64,000 bases of DNA from Argentina anserina. Taxonomy: Eukaryota; Streptophyta; Magnoliopsida; Rosales; Rosaceae. Shown piece after piece: positions 1 through 13,585 of this stretch (positions are counted from its first letter, which is position 1; each line of letters begins with the position of its first letter). The translations under genes were made by a program, and so were the position numbers. The stretch lies in contig NC_065875.1 in assembly GCF_933775445.1 (NCBI RefSeq), positions 23,435,555-23,499,554 on the forward strand. The letters run 5' to 3'. Under the pieces are notes generated by a model. The model saw nothing but the letters and a program-made list of their open reading frames with translations, had not been told where the DNA came from and ran no database searches.

Positions 1-2132
1 ACATTAGCACACACACATGTTTATGTGATATGTGACAGTGAGAATGAATTCTCTTAAATGTGATGTGCAAAAGAGGGGGTAAAAAAGTAAAATATCATAT
101 GACATGTTGCACCTTGTCATTATGCGGTCTTTATTCGTAACTTTTTGTCCTAATTTGTTATATTAAATTAAGAAGTGGATTTTTTTGTAAATTAAAATAT
201 TGTCTAATATCTTATTAGTATTTTATTAATATATAAATAGCTTTAACAACATTTGCATGTGCATGATTTCCCAACTAGCAACTACTTATCAATTATCAGT
301 ATAAATTATAATCGTAGACGAAGGAGAAGCTTCTAAACAATGTTGGCCAGACGTCACATCCCCAGCGATTAGCTGGGTTTAAAACCTAGAAAGCTTTTAT
401 AATACAGTGAACCATCCAACGGGATCAGCTTATTAATTAGTCCCAACAGAATATTGGACCAGTATCGATGGATAATTTCAGATACGATAATGCACACAAA
501 ATGAGACCCAAGTGCTCTTAATCGTCAAATGGGAAGCCTTCAATTCAGTCGGCCCCGGATCTACAATGAACTACCAGTCCCTTCATTATTTGACAAGTGC
601 ATTCCACAACTTAGTGGATATCATTATATCAATCATTTTCACTTGCATGCATATGTGTGATATATAGAATGTGATTAATCCCTCGGGTCCTAATCTCCTA
701 GAGTCATCAGCTTTTTATAATTCTATTTTATAATGATATAGGGTAGCAGGAGAACGCTCACAACAACTAGACAGTGCTGGGTACAGGCAAGGTCGACCCT
801 TAATTGGTGGGATTGGATACGAGTTGCGCTAGCTAGCTAGGTTTCTTGCATATATGTATAATCGACTCACTCGACTGTGAATGCAACAAACATGGTAACA
901 GCCTCATTAATTTCCATACATTTCGTATGCATATACCAATATGCATATTTATGAGTCTACAACTCTACATGAATGCGCGTGAGACACTAGGACTCAACTA
1001 ATATTTCCTCTTATCATACTGAATCTCATTATTAGACAAAAACATGTGCTAGATTATGACAAGGGACAACGATATATCTCATTCGTTTGACTAATAATGT
1101 GATCGATATTGTTAGTCCCGCAACAATTAATTAATTATCGGCTAATTTATCAGCCGGAAATCACCATATATATACTGAAAGTAGAACTTCACGCCTATAA
1201 ACGATCCCTAGCCTGTGAAGCTAGCACACAACATTGAATCATATCGATAATCACTAACTAGCTTTAGTTACGTTGATAGCTAGATTTTGTTAAGTGTAAT
1301 GCATTTGGGAAGATAATTGACTTTCATTTGTGATAAGTAGCTGCATGCCTAATTGATCTTATCCAGATTTTGCTTCTTCTCTTTTGAAATGGTATCCAGG
1401 TTTTGCTCGACTTGGTTGACGACTTGACGTGGTATTCTACTATAGTACTATTCTTTATATCCATCTAATCCATGAGATGAGTATACGTATATGAATTTGT
1501 CCGTTCTGTATATATGTCTGCTGTAATTGCGTTTGCAATTCGCATTCAAGTTCTGACGAATAAGTCCTGCCAGTTGTACATGCAACCATGCAGGATTGTT
1601 CTATTCAATATTCCGACCAACCGGCAGTTGCTTGATTTGGCATGCTGAAGAGGTCTTACTTAATAATGGCGTTCAAAAACGGTGAGATTCTACACTTTGA
1701 TTAACTATAAATCTATAAACCGATGTTCCTTGTTGAATGGGCCGATTAGGGTTTTAATTCGAAGTTTTAAAGTCTTGATCGAGCTTAATTTGCATCTTCG
1801 GCTCCTTATTCCTAAGACGCCAAGCCCATATGGAAAGCTCACAGCAGGCGACAGAAAGAACAATGAAGCAAAAAACAAAAGTGTGCAATCAACGAAAATT
1901 ACGAAGGGAGCTCAACGAAGGCCCAAATAAAGTAGAGAGGATATATAGACACGATCTCGTATCAACCAAAGGTGAAAGGTGACATAGCTAGATTGCCAAT
2001 CTGTTTATACGAGTCGTTGAGTGAAATTGATACCGATGAGTTCCTTTTCGTCGTCCCCATTTTGACAGACGAAAAGAAATTGGGAGATAGCTCGAGCATA
2101 ATCAGTTTGATGAAAGCAGCTGCATGTATAGA
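1..2132. other. intergenic, no gene seen
   Basis: AT-rich DNA with no coding signal that I can support. Two short open frames near 1682-1930 and 1972-2178 show no recognisable domain, and the second runs into the 5' LTR of the gypsy element. I see no RNA gene. Confidence 0.6.
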
Positions 2133-2516
2133 CAGCCGCACTACTTGTGCAATGGGCCGCCTCCGCGGCCCAAACTAACTACGGACGCGCCTTCACGCGC
2201 ATCCTAAAGAAGACTCCAGAGAACATCTTAATCAAACCTTGTCCCACAGCGAAAGATAAGTAAATGATTTACCTTAACTCAACAATAAAAAGTCAAACCC
2301 TTAACCTCATAAGGTAAGTACATTGAACCTTCTACTGTTACTCTGCATAAAATTACCATCAACCTAACTTAAGCATCAGAGAGTTGAAGACCACGCCACC
2401 GTGGTCTCCACTTTGACGACTCGTGCTACTTGTGACAGGAAATGGACAAGGAGTACGGCGTACCGCATCGACAAAGAGTATAGCGTGTTACATCAGTATA
2501 ATTCACTACGTTAACA
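2133..2516 (+). repeat. 5' LTR of the gypsy element, outer end missing or diverged
   Basis: Collinear with 14457-14837 of the 3' LTR and ending in the same TTAACA. Similarity is clear from about 2133 onward. The first 90-100 bases of the 3' LTR, starting TGTTGGCATAGG, have no convincing match here, so the outer end is truncated or replaced. Confidence 0.88.
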
Positions 2517-2536
2517 TTGGCGCCGTTTGTGGGAAA
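2517..2536 (+). other. primer-binding site
   Basis: TTGGCGCCGTTTGTGGG lies immediately after the 5' LTR. A TGGCGCC(G)TT sequence next to the 5' LTR is typical of the tRNA primer sites of plant Tat/Athila-type gypsy elements. Confidence 0.75.
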
Positions 2537-2562
2537 CGCCACAAATTTTCTTCGTAAAAAAC

Positions 2563-5500
2563 ATGCAGCACTTAGCAAAGCAACTACACTTCAACATGAG
2601 CACTCTTAATCTCCCCCCCCCCCACTCCGGTAGACGGTCATGTAGAAGACGTAACAGACCTCAGCCTCAACCATCCCCTACCTTCCGCCAATGACCAAAT
2701 CATCCTAACCCATACACCCGAAACGGTCGCCAGCACTAGCGTGACTCCTGATCCGGCGATCGCCGCAAGAATGGAAAACATGGCCAAAGACCTAGTCGAG
2801 TGCCAGCAACGTGAAGCACTTGAACGCGAGAAGGCCGCTGTTGGTTGAATAACTTAAGTATGATTATGTGTATTTATGTGTGAAACTACCTACTCCCAAG
2901 TATAGGAGGTCAAGTTTTAGTAAGGGAAAGTGTAGAGTATCGTACCCAAAGGATTGAGGGAAACTCAACTCTAACTAGATTTCCGCAAGAAAAACTAGAA
3001 AAACATGCATTCTAACTTTTTACAAGTTCACAACATTAGCCTTTTGGAAGCTAAAAATCATGAAGATGGTAACAAGTGGTAGTGAATCGACTTGGTTGAT
3101 TTTAGAATTAAGCTAAGCAAACTAATTATTGCACAAAAACAACAAAGAAAGTTAAATGTAAAGATAAAATCAAAAGAGGAGTAGAGACTTCAGCATTGCA
3201 CCTAGCCTTATTCATGCACAAATGTAACTCAAGATTAATGCAAAACATGTTTGACAAATTTTCCCCTAGTGGTTTGGTGAAGCTACCAAGAAACTAACTA
3301 ATCATGCAATTTAACAAAGTCTTTTGGAGCCAAATTAAATCACAAAACCTTAGTCCCAATTATATTACCTTATAATACAAGTGGGATATGTACCACAAGC
3401 ATAACACCTGTTAGAGTAATTACACTCATGGCACAAGCATTAACTTCAAGGTAAGAAATTCAAGCAACTTAATATTTCTCGTAAGAAACACTAAGCCACC
3501 ACCTAAAGACTACCCATGCTCACGAATTCAAGAAGTTGTCAAGTTCAAGTTCCGATTCATTAATTACCTAAACATGTTTCTAGGTAACAAAACTAGCAAC
3601 ACATTTAGTAAGCATTTTAAGTGTAGAAGCTCATAGATTCAACATGCATCAACATCAATTAAAAGTAAAATGAATTCATTAGCACATGAGTTTGGCTAGG
3701 GCTAGCCTAGCCTCAAATCCAACTACTCACAACCCATTAAATACAACAAACCCTTGAAAATGAAATACATCAAAAGAGAGAGTAGAGTAAAGAGAGAAGA
3801 GATTACCAAGGGTTTGGTACAAATGATATCAAACCGTACCTCTAAAGGTTTACTACCCACAAAGATGTAATAAGAAAGAAAATGCTTCTAAGTATGGTAT
3901 TAATGGGTTCTAACAAAAGAAGAACTCCATGAACACCATACTTTATCCACACAATCTAGGAACAAAGAACAAGGGTTGAGAAAGAGTATGCGTAGAGGAT
4001 GAAGAGAGTGAAGTGACCCAAATCTATGAAACAAGTTTGTGATTGATCAAGGGTGTAAAGGATCTTTAGTTTTTGGTGAAAACTCAAGACACTTTACACT
4101 TTTCTTTGCACAACTTGATATCTATGACTTAGGCCTAAGAAAACTATGTTAAAACTATGGAAAATATGAAGTTTTGATGGAGTTTTAGTGTGGTGAAGGA
4201 GAATGCACGAATTTGGGAAGAATGAGGGTATTTAAAAGCCTTAAGGTCACAAATGAATGGTGGAGATGTAAGGGGATGAATGGCTAGATATGGTGGACAA
4301 ATGTGAAAGCACAAATTTTGGATCTTGTTCTTTAAATGGTCTCATTGTCTTCTTCTATTTTTAAATTTAAATCCCCAATTTATGGAGCACAAATTGTGGA
4401 TCTTGTTCTTGAAATTGTCTCCTTCATTTCTCTTCTTCTATTTTGAATTTAAATTGTAAATTAAAATTTACAATTCATAATTCACCAATATGCTTCATTG
4501 ACTTATTGACTTTAACCACCATCATTTCTGGCAATCACCTTCACATCGCCGGAGTTTAACCGGCATTTTTCCGGCGTTGACTTTTGTTTTCTTGTGAAAT
4601 CTCCACATTTGCTCTTTTTGGCTTGAAACTTTCACACGAATCCATAATGTGGGCTAAATTCACTATTCTTGACGTGTTTCCGATCATTTGCACATTTTCT
4701 TAGCATAGGTAGGAAACGTAATAAGAAATAAATAAATATACAAATATATAAAGAAAAAGAATAAGAATAAGACAAACATTACTAGGTTAATATTAACCTA
4801 ACAACCGCAGCTTTGCAAGCCGAGCTCGATAGGATGCGAGGGCAGCTTGAGCGGCCGAACGCAGTAATCAACACGGCGAATCGCAGCACGAAGGCAGTGC
4901 GCAAACGAAAGGACGGGAACAAGTTAACCTGAGCATCAGCTTGACTCCTTCCGAACTCGCCAGGAAGTGGCCACCATCACCACAGCGTATTCACAACCGT
5001 AAAGAGGGAAGCACGAGCGTAACCTCCCGTTCAAGAAACACAACTAGCCATATCACGGATCCCACACTAGCTCTGATATTGCAGCGACTAATTGCAGTAG
5101 AGCAGCGGGATGCCAATCCGCGATGCCAACCAGTGTTCGCGGCCAAGCCAGGCCAGACCCTTTCACTACGCGAATAATGAATACCGTACGCCCTTCACAA
5201 TCCAAAAGTCCGAAAATTACGCCATACATAGGCGAAGGTGACCCCTTCCGGCACATAGATAACTTCAAAAATATTATTGCCAGTAGAGAATTCGATGACG
5301 CCACACTCTGCCACCTGTTTAACGAAACACTAGACGGGGATGCTATGAACTGCTTCTTCGAGCAGCCGGCGAACTCTATGGATTTTTTCGCGCAGTTGAC
5401 AATGACATTCCTCAATCGGTTCATCCTCATGGCCGGGGCCGCACACACAATTGACAGTATATTTCAAGTAAAGCAAGAAAGCATGGAAACATTGGGCGCC

Positions 5501-6508
5501 TTTGTTATGCGATGGCAGACAGTAGCATCCAAATGTCGGAACATGAACAAAAGACTCGCCTTGGCTGCATTCAAGGAAGGATTGCGGTCAGAAAACTTCA
5601 TATTCCATATCAACGTGGACCTTCGAATGCGCGGCGCCACCCACGATGATATCATGACTGAGGCAGTGCGATACGCTCAAGCAGAATATGTTACATACGG
5701 AGAAAAGCGAACTCTGGTACCATCAGACAAAAGCACTGCGCCGCAAACATCCGTACACACAAATACCATCCCCTACAACGCGAGCTCTTCCCTGGCACAG
5801 AAAACTGCAGCAAAGGAAGGAAAAGAGAGTGGCATCAGTCAAACCACCATGACGCACGGAACCACTATCGGCACAGAGGCCGGGATAAGAACAAGAGACT
5901 CGGCGGCGAGCGTCGCGACAACATAGATCCCCGCCAAGTTAACGCGATGGGTTGCCGCAGTTATCATACACCACTGAGGGAGGAAACCCTAGAAGACTTA
6001 TTTCACAAACATCAGGGGACATTGAAGAAGCCTGCAAGGCCACTACAACCGCAAACCAAAGCGGAAACTGGTAAGCGGTGCAGGTTTCATGAAAATGGAA
6101 GCCACAACACGAATAATTGCCGAACCCTCTGCACACTAAGAGCCAATGGCGACACAGGGGTCCGAGCAGCGCAGCTAAGGGCGCAGCAGAACGTGGTTGC
6201 CGTAGTAGAAAACCTGTGCCACATCAATGTAATTGAGGGCGGATCCCCAATGACAAACATGTCCAACCGTGCCAAAAAGCGCTTCAGCCGCAGCAATTAC
6301 CCAAGGCAAGTGTACGCTATCACAGGAAATGCCAAGAGGCAGAAGGAAGGATGGAAGCAGATCACCTTCACTGAGGAGGAGGAAATCGACATTTCCTTAC
6401 CCAATAACGACGCCTTCCTCATTGACGCAGTCTTGGGTGGACAGTGGGACGTAGGAAAAATGATGATCGATACGGGATCCGCAGTCAACGTCTTATTAAA
6501 GGGATGAT
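2563..6508 (+). pseudogene. gag and protease of the gypsy element, disrupted
   Basis: The N-terminal gag part (2563-2838) is interrupted by a solo LTR and resumes at 4804. Across the junction a Glu/Lys/Ala/Leu-rich coiled-coil segment reads in frame once the insertion is removed. The retrotransposon-gag core is at about 5123-5750 and contains the motifs GEGDPFRHIDNF and FLNRFI. A CX2HX..HX4C knuckle-like motif (CRFHENGSHNTNNC) lies near 6078-6120. The aspartic protease active site appears as MIDTGSAVNVLL at about 6465-6500 and is followed at once by a stop. A shift within the C-run near 2610, another frame change near 5120-5150 and several stops make it non-functional. Confidence 0.85.
2839..4803. 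mobile_element. nested solo LTR in gag
   Basis: A 1,965-base block begins TGTTGGTTGAAT and ends TTAACCTAACA, giving TG...CA ends with short imperfect inverted repeats. It is flanked by GCCGC (2834-2838) and ACCGC (4804-4808), a 4/5 matching target duplication. Removing the block and one flank restores a continuous gag coiled-coil frame. It has no coding capacity, and I see no second LTR or pol remnant. The simplest reading is a solo LTR left by unequal recombination of another retrotransposon; a non-autonomous element is the alternative. An internal partial duplication lies at about 4313-4453. Confidence 0.75.
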
Positions 6509-7038
6509 ACGAGAAGATGGAGCGTAGTGGGAAAAAGTTAGTGCAGGACCACGAACCGTTGATTAGGTTCTCTGGCGACGTATCCCAACCTTTAGGCTCA
6601 GACTACATGACGCCTACAATTCCTACAATGGGATCATCGGTCGGCCTATCCTCAACCGGATGCGAACCTTCATTGTCGAATACATGATGCTCATCAAATT
6701 TCCAACTCCAAACGGGACAGGATAGGTTCGGGTTCATAGTCCGTAGCAAAAGATTGCTAAACACGGGCGGTTAGGCGCCCGCGCAACTGACACGAAATCT
6801 TGGCGATACATGCTGCAACAAACTTGACCGACAAGGTTGTCGACGCGCGAGACAGCGAAGTACCAAAAAGTAAGAACAAGCAAAAGGCTACGTCTTACGA
6901 AGCCAAAACTCCGGCGAGTCCCGAATCTTCCTTGAAAAGCATCACACCGTTCCCGCATCACCCGGAGTGAAAGATCAAGGTCGGCGCAACTCTTAGCCCC
7001 ATAGTTGAGAGGACTTAACAAGCTTCTTAGGAGACAAC

Positions 7039-9672
7039 ATGGAAATCTTTGCATGGTCCTACGAGGATATGCCCGGAATTTCGCCTGACATCATCATGCA
7101 CGAGTTGCACATCAAACCTTCTGCATACCCATTTAAATAAAAGCGTTGGAGTTTCGACGATGAAAAAAGCACAGCAATACGCCAGGAAGTCAACAAATTG
7201 AAAGGCATGAAGTTCATTAGGGAAGTCCAGTACCTGAGTGGATTTCAAACTGCGTCATGGTCCGTAAAGCCAATGGCAAATGGCGGATGTGTGTGGATTA
7301 CAAGAAGGTAAATAAGGCATACCCTAGATATAGTTTCCCTTTACCCAGAATTGACCAATTAATCGACGCAACAGCAGGTCATGAGTTGCTAAGCATCATG
7401 GATGCCTACTCCGGGTACAATCAGAAATGCATGAACCCTGCGGATCAGGAAGCTACAACCTTCATTACTAACAGAGGCTTTTACCGTTATAATGTCATGC
7501 CTTTCGGGTTAAAAAATGCAAGGGCTACGTATGTGCGTAGTTTCACCCAAATGTTTGATAAACACATCGGTCACGAGATTGAGGTATACGTGGATGACAT
7601 GTTGGCCAAGAGTGTCAAGGTCGAAGACCATGTAGCCAATCTCCGAACCATCTTCAATGTGCTAAAAAAATACAAGATGCGATTTAACCCGGATTTTTTT
7701 TTTCGGCGTGACAACAAGTAAGTTCTTGGGCTACATCGTCAATCAACGTGACATAAAGGCAAACCCAGAAAAAGTACAAGCCATTCTGGACATGGCGCAG
7801 CCGGTACATAAGTAGGATGTGGAAGCCCTTGAAGGCAGACTTGTGGCATTATCTCGATTTATCTCAAGGCTGACCGACAAATGTGAACCATTCTTCAAAC
7901 TGTTAAGATGTTTCAAGAGAAAGCTGATCGAATGGACACCTGACTGCCAAGAAGCCTTTCAGGGGTTTAAAGATTACCTAGCCGCGGTGCCATTATTGTC
8001 AACTCCACAGCCAGGAGAACCCTTGTACCTTTACCTCGAAGTATCTACAACTGCAGTTAGCAATGCTTTAGTTCGCCGAGATGAAACTAAGGAATTGCCG
8101 CTCTTCTACGCGCGCAGAGCCATGAACAGTCCGGAAACAAGATACCCAATATTGGAACAGTTAGCCCTTGCGCTTATCGTGGTAGCCAGACGACTACGCC
8201 ACTACTTTCAAGCCCACAGTATCCACGTACTTACAAACCAACCCTTAAAATAAGTATTGCAGAATCCAAAACACTCTGGGAGACTCAGTAAGTGGGCTAT
8301 CGAACTGACAGAATTTGACATCGAATAAAAGCCACGACCCACGATAAAGGGCCAGGCCGTAGCTGATTTTATTGCATAAATGATTCCCCGGGATACGGCG
8401 GAACTAGCCCCAAACGATGTCACAACCCCCACCACAATTTCCCCATGGAACTTACATGTAGATGGTTCTAGATGCGCTAAGTCTAGTTGCGTGGGCATCA
8501 TCTTGAGCGGACCGGGGGGACACGAACTGGAGTACGCTCTCAAATTCAACTTTGCTGCCACCAACAATGTGGCGGAGTACGAAGCATTACTTGCAGGACT
8601 ACAGTTGGCCCTTAGCACTGGCGCAACTAGTATCAATGACTCTCAGCTAGTAGTCAATCAAGTTACCAGATCTTTCACTGCCAAAGATGAGCAATTAGCA
8701 GCCTACCTGGCATACGTCACGGCGTTGTTCAAACGATTTAAATTCTACTACATCACCCAAATCCCGATGGCCAGTAACGCACAGGCAGACTCCTTAGTAA
8801 GACTGGCACGACGCAACCACATCAATGCCATAAGTATACCAGGGTCGAAGTTCTCAACCATCCTTCCATCTCCCAGACTTTACAGCAAATATGCGAGATA
8901 GAGCGACACCAAGTCTCGTGGATGGATGAGATCATAGCACTTAAGCGTGATAGCAAGCTACCCGAAGACAAGGATACCGCAAGACAGCTAAAGAGGCGCG
9001 CGGTGAGATACCACTTGCGAAACAACACAATCTATCGCTAAGGCCTGCTGAACGCCAATTTAAGATGCGTTACAACCGAATAAGGCAAGCAGATCTTGCA
9101 CGAAATCTACAGCGGCGACTACGGGAACCACTACGGCAGCCGCGCACTAGCTGGAAAAATACTGCGAAGGGGATATTATTGGCCCACACTTGCCACCGAC
9201 GCACATGAGCTAGCTAGATCTTGCCATAAATGTCAAATACACGGGCCTATACCACGCCAACCCTCAGAACCACTATCATACATAGTCAGCCCATGGATCA
9301 ACTTCCTCTGGGAATGGATACGATAGGCCCGCTTTCCGTCGGGAATTGCCAATTTAAGTGGATCATCGTGTGCATCGATTATCACTCCAAATGGATCGAA
9401 GTCGCGCCCCTGACCGCCATAACAACCGAGATTTTCTAAAACTTTCTACAGCGCAACATCTTCTACCGCCACGGTACGCCAGAGTCTATCATCACAGACA
9501 ATGACACACAATTCAATAACGACCACCTCATCACATGGTGTAAAGCAAGAGGAACGGACCATATAAAGTCGTCGAGATCGTGGCACCAAACACGTACTGC
9601 CTGGAGGACAAGTACGGAGAGAGACTAGCTCACCCTTGGAACATGGAACAACTTAAGTACTACTACAAGTAA
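7039..9672 (+). pseudogene. pol of the gypsy element: RT, RNase H, second RNase H, integrase with internal deletion
   Basis: Reverse transcriptase begins near 7039 (FAWSYEDMPGI). It continues through 7257-7721 with KANGKWRMCVDY, PLPRIDQLID, MDAYSGYNQ and the catalytic YVDD. There is a stop near 7138 and frame changes near 7235 and 7700. The RT-linked RNase H lies at about 7820-8250. A second, archaeal-type RNase H follows at 8380-8800 (HVDGSRCAKSS, ATNNVAEYEALL). Integrase begins near 9096 with an HX..H..CX2C zinc finger (CHKCQIHG). The catalytic core starts (MDTIGPL, VCIDYHSKWIEVA, SIITDND) but breaks off near 9550. There the frame jumps directly to the normal polyprotein C-terminus (GPYKVVEIVAPNTY ... 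HPWNMEQLKYYYK, stop at 9670-9672). The rest of the core is therefore deleted. Confidence 0.9.
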
Positions 9673-10179
9673 AGGTTCGCGTGTAGCGCAACACAGGGAC
9701 TTAGACTGTTTTAAGTACTTACAGCACACTGCCAAAGCTATCTTTGTACAAAACGGCTACGACCATGCTATCAATGAAATGAGGAATTTTTCAAACCATT
9801 GATCCTTACTACGCCAGTACACTAGCGTACCATGGCAATTAATTTCCTTCGACAGACTATTTCATTGTGCGCGCAACAAAGATAGTATTAAGCATGTAGC
9901 CAAAAGTATAAAACAACAATCACATAATGTTGCTACGACAATAACATAGAAGACATTACTTGAAAGGCCTAAAGGGCTTCAGTTCATTAAAGATAACTAG
10001 TACGACACAATGGCCATTACAAACAAAAAAGTAAACCGGAAAAATACAACAAACTGAAAAGAAAAAGATGATAAAGCACTTCGGGGACGATGGATTCTCT
10101 TCAAAATACGCCAAGTCTTTATAACCCCCATCCTACTCCTCTCCCGCAGCTTACTACGCAGGCATCGCTCAGGCCGAAT

Positions 10180-12786
10180 CAATGGTTCGCGCAACATCTA
10201 AGTCCGTCGCTTGCCCCGGTTCGCCTTGTGGCAGTTGTGCATTCTGATGCTCTGTTAAGGAGGAGTAGGAGAAGGAGTCTCCGGATTAGAATCATACATG
10301 TCATTATGATAAGATAAACCAGAAGAAGAAGAGTCAGAAATTTTCTTACCATCTTCTCCCTGCACTTCGGCCTCCGCAACATAAGAGGGTTGCGAGAAAG
10401 GCGGGAACACCTCATACGGCATTGGCAGCGCTTCTAAGCCATTGTCCCTTAGCCGAATTTCGTAGCTCCTGGAACTGTGCGATCATATCACCCACGGCTG
10501 TGACATAGTACCCTTCTAGGTACTCAGTCATCTCCGAGAATGCTTTAAATGCAGCCACTGCGCTGGCCACAGCCTCCTCCGCCACGCGTGCCTTCTCCAC
10601 TTGTACTTCCTCTTCCGCCTATCTAGCAAGCTCCTCGGCCTCAACAAGGGCTGACTGCGCCACATCTCTCTCCGTAACCATTTGCTTCGCCAACGACTCA
10701 GCCACCTCCCGACGGGCGACCTCTTGACAGAGATCTTCCTGCAAGTTCACCGCGTTCTCTAACTTGGCCTTGGCGTTTCCCAAGTCATTTTCCAGAAGCA
10801 ACACCTTTGTGGCGTAGTTGCTATCCCGCTCAGTCACTTCAGCGAGAACATGCCGCTCTTCTAGGGCATCCCGCTCCGCGTCGAGCAGGTTGAAAACCAT
10901 CTTGGATGCTCTTGTCGCAGCTAGACCAAGCGGGCTACGCAATTCAAGGCCGGACCCCTCAGGCCATCGCAGTCCCCCGAGCCCGGCACACTGGCTTAGC
11001 AAGCACAGTTTCTCCAACTCTGCGGCTCCCAGCTGGCACAATGGACCACGGTCCGGGGCTGACAGATCTTCATAAACCCGGGAGTCGGTGAACGTGATGG
11101 GCCCCTTTCTGCGTAGTCTTCTGCCTTTTGGGAAGCGAAGCTTCGACATGAGCGGCATAGGACTTCGCTTATCGCGACGAGGTACCCGTTTTTTGCACCT
11201 TCTTCCTCTTCCCGGCCTCTAGGGACTTCGCAGGAGTAGCCAACCGCGGATCGGCATCGATACGACCTACACCTTCTGCATCACTCCGACGAGACAAACC
11301 CTGCTCATTCGGCAAGCTTGTGTGGGAGGGTACGGGCATATCCACGACCTGCGCCGAATCCTCAACCCGCCTCGTGGTCGCATTCACCGTCTTAGTGGAC
11401 GCCGCCACCTTCTTTGTCAATACACGCTGCATCATGGTTACAACTAGACCTTTGGTGTCCGGAGTTACGTCAGGGTCTTCTTGCTGCAAGAACCTCGCGT
11501 AGCAGACACGCTCCGATTTCTCGAAGTTCCTGTTCACCGAGAGTGTCGTAGCTACACATGCAATCACATATCAGTACGCTATAAAAGAGAATAAAGACGA
11601 AAAATGAGAGCGTAGCGCTGTCACTCACAATGACGGCACAATAGTCCTTGCTCGAATAGAAGATACGGGTTCGTCAACACCTTCAAATCGTGGACTAAAT
11701 CTTCACCTTGACACCTCCAAAGGTACGTTACACGATTGACATGATCAATCTGCTGCTCCGACAGCACCAATCTCTTTCTCACTAGGCAACAAAAGAACAA
11801 AGTCAGCAAGCAATTATTCCGCAACAAATCTTTGGTAAGACATTAAGACCTACAGTTAATGGCTTGAAATCGCGAGGGGATACGCTTCTCCGGGAGATAC
11901 TCTTCCCCGTTAATACGCCCGTATTCCCACCCCCTCTCTACAATGAAGCTATTCTTCCTCCAGTTAGCTTCTGAGGATGGCCAATTCTCCAAGACTTGGA
12001 ACTCACTACGTTTATTTCGCCTAACGAACCGCGCAGTTCCTCTGTTGCCATTATGTTGGTCATAGTCTATTTTGAAGAAATGGAGTACGTCTGCCGCAGT
12101 GGGAAACCAACATCCCGACAGGTGGAAGAGCGAGCAGAGGCTGAGAATAACTCACCACATGTTGTAGCTGACTTGACCAAAGGTCAAGCCAAACTCCGCC
12201 ACCAAACATTGCAGACGCGGATCCAATAGCAATTCCACCCCGAGCCGTAATATGGAGGGACTGACCAACACGTATCCCTCGGGTAATATTGAACCATACT
12301 CATCCAGCTCAATTGGCCGGGCAACGATCGTAGTAGGCAGCTTGAACTCCTCCACATAACCAAGCACTGCGGCGGGGTCCGCTCCCTGCGGTTCCTCCAC
12401 CTCCGACCTTTGCACTCCGCCATTTAACCAGCGCCTCACTGGCACTAACTCAGTGTCGGGCCCGAGGTGTTAGTCCCCGAAGCGCTCGCAATACGCTCGC
12501 GCACGCCTTGGTCTTGGCTCGGAGCAGGACTCATCTCACTTTCTCCAACCTCCTCGTGCCTTGACTCCATGGTGCCTGATGATTCGCTCCTCTCCCAATT
12601 CGCTAGCACCCTCGCAAAGACAGATACGCGATCTTCACAACGCGAGTCATTACCAATGCTTCGCCGCACCAAATTGAAGTAGTTGACCTCCAATTCACTC
12701 GTCCACGACTCAGAGGATGATGATGCGAACCAACTTCCCTCTGCAGGCGCGGAATCGCTGTCAGTTAGTATATTTATCTTAGGCAT
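10180..12786 (-). pseudogene. antisense multi-exon ORF region of the Tat element (gypsy-type transposase-like / coiled coil)
   Basis: On the strand opposite to pol a series of open segments forms what looks like one spliced gene. An acidic Ser-rich N-terminus starts near 12786 (MPKINILTDSD). Next come 12445-12165 (LPEGYVLVSPSILRLGVELLL), ending at a good donor (GTGAGT), then about 12130-11850 (WFPTAADVLHFFKID, NWPSSEANWRKNSF) and 11785-11640. The C-terminal part (11567-10412) is a charged tail followed by a long coiled coil rich in Glu, Leu and Ala. Antisense additional ORFs downstream of pol are known in Tat-lineage elements. The middle part resembles the family named putative gypsy-type transposon (Transposase_28). 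The function is unknown. In-frame stops at 11168 and 10618 show decay, or splice sites I have not resolved. Confidence 0.6.
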
Positions 12787-13585
12787 TACGCCGCAGCAAG
12801 CAACACCGCAGTCAAAGACGAACAACCTAAACCTAGAAGTTAGAAAATTAATTAGATCTAGCCTAAGAACCTCGCAAGAAAGAGCTTGAAGAACATGAAG
12901 AACACGAAGAATACGAAACCCAGTTAAACCAACCAAACTCATCGACAACCGCCCGCACAAACACCCCACCTAGCAAAAAAACACTTATCCAAAGATCAAA
13001 CAAACCCAAGCCCTATCACTTTTGATGGAAAAATCCAAACCCAAAACCACTGCTTTACCCTATAACCATAAAATCACCAGCAAACAACCAAAAGCAGAAA
13101 ACAATATAGGAGATTCCGATCAAAACATACCTTAAAAGCCGATTCGCACAAAAAATCCCGGGAAGCTTTCGTCCAAGCTTGAAGAATATGGGAGAAAGCA
13201 AAAGAGGGAGCGAGAGAGTTTTCGGAATTCAAAATGCTTGGAACTGTCGTTAGTGACAATTCTTCTCTCTCCTTCACCCTTTTATACTAACCCCGCACTT
13301 CATCGCGCCCGTTGATCTGTTAAAGATACCTCCCAGCCATCGATACAAAAAGACGTTACTCGCATCTCAGTCGTTGACCCAAAAGACATCGCCCCAGATC
13401 CCGCCACGTGGCATGAGTTACTGAGACAACGCTTCGGTTACACACGCACTAACTGCATGCAATAACTGCCTCCTCGGATAACGTCACCTCCCACGAAATT
13501 GAACCTTCCACGACATGTCCACCCAATGTATGCACGACACGTGCTGCCCACAACGCCAATCACGTTACTCTCTGCCCACGATACG

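Noticed and set aside
1682..2178. Two short plus-strand frames before the gypsy element
   Set aside because: No domain, no splice or promoter support, and the second overlaps the LTR.
10818..11091. Plus-strand frames in the gypsy 3' region
   Set aside because: Shadows of the antisense coiled-coil frame, which is longer and has coherent composition.
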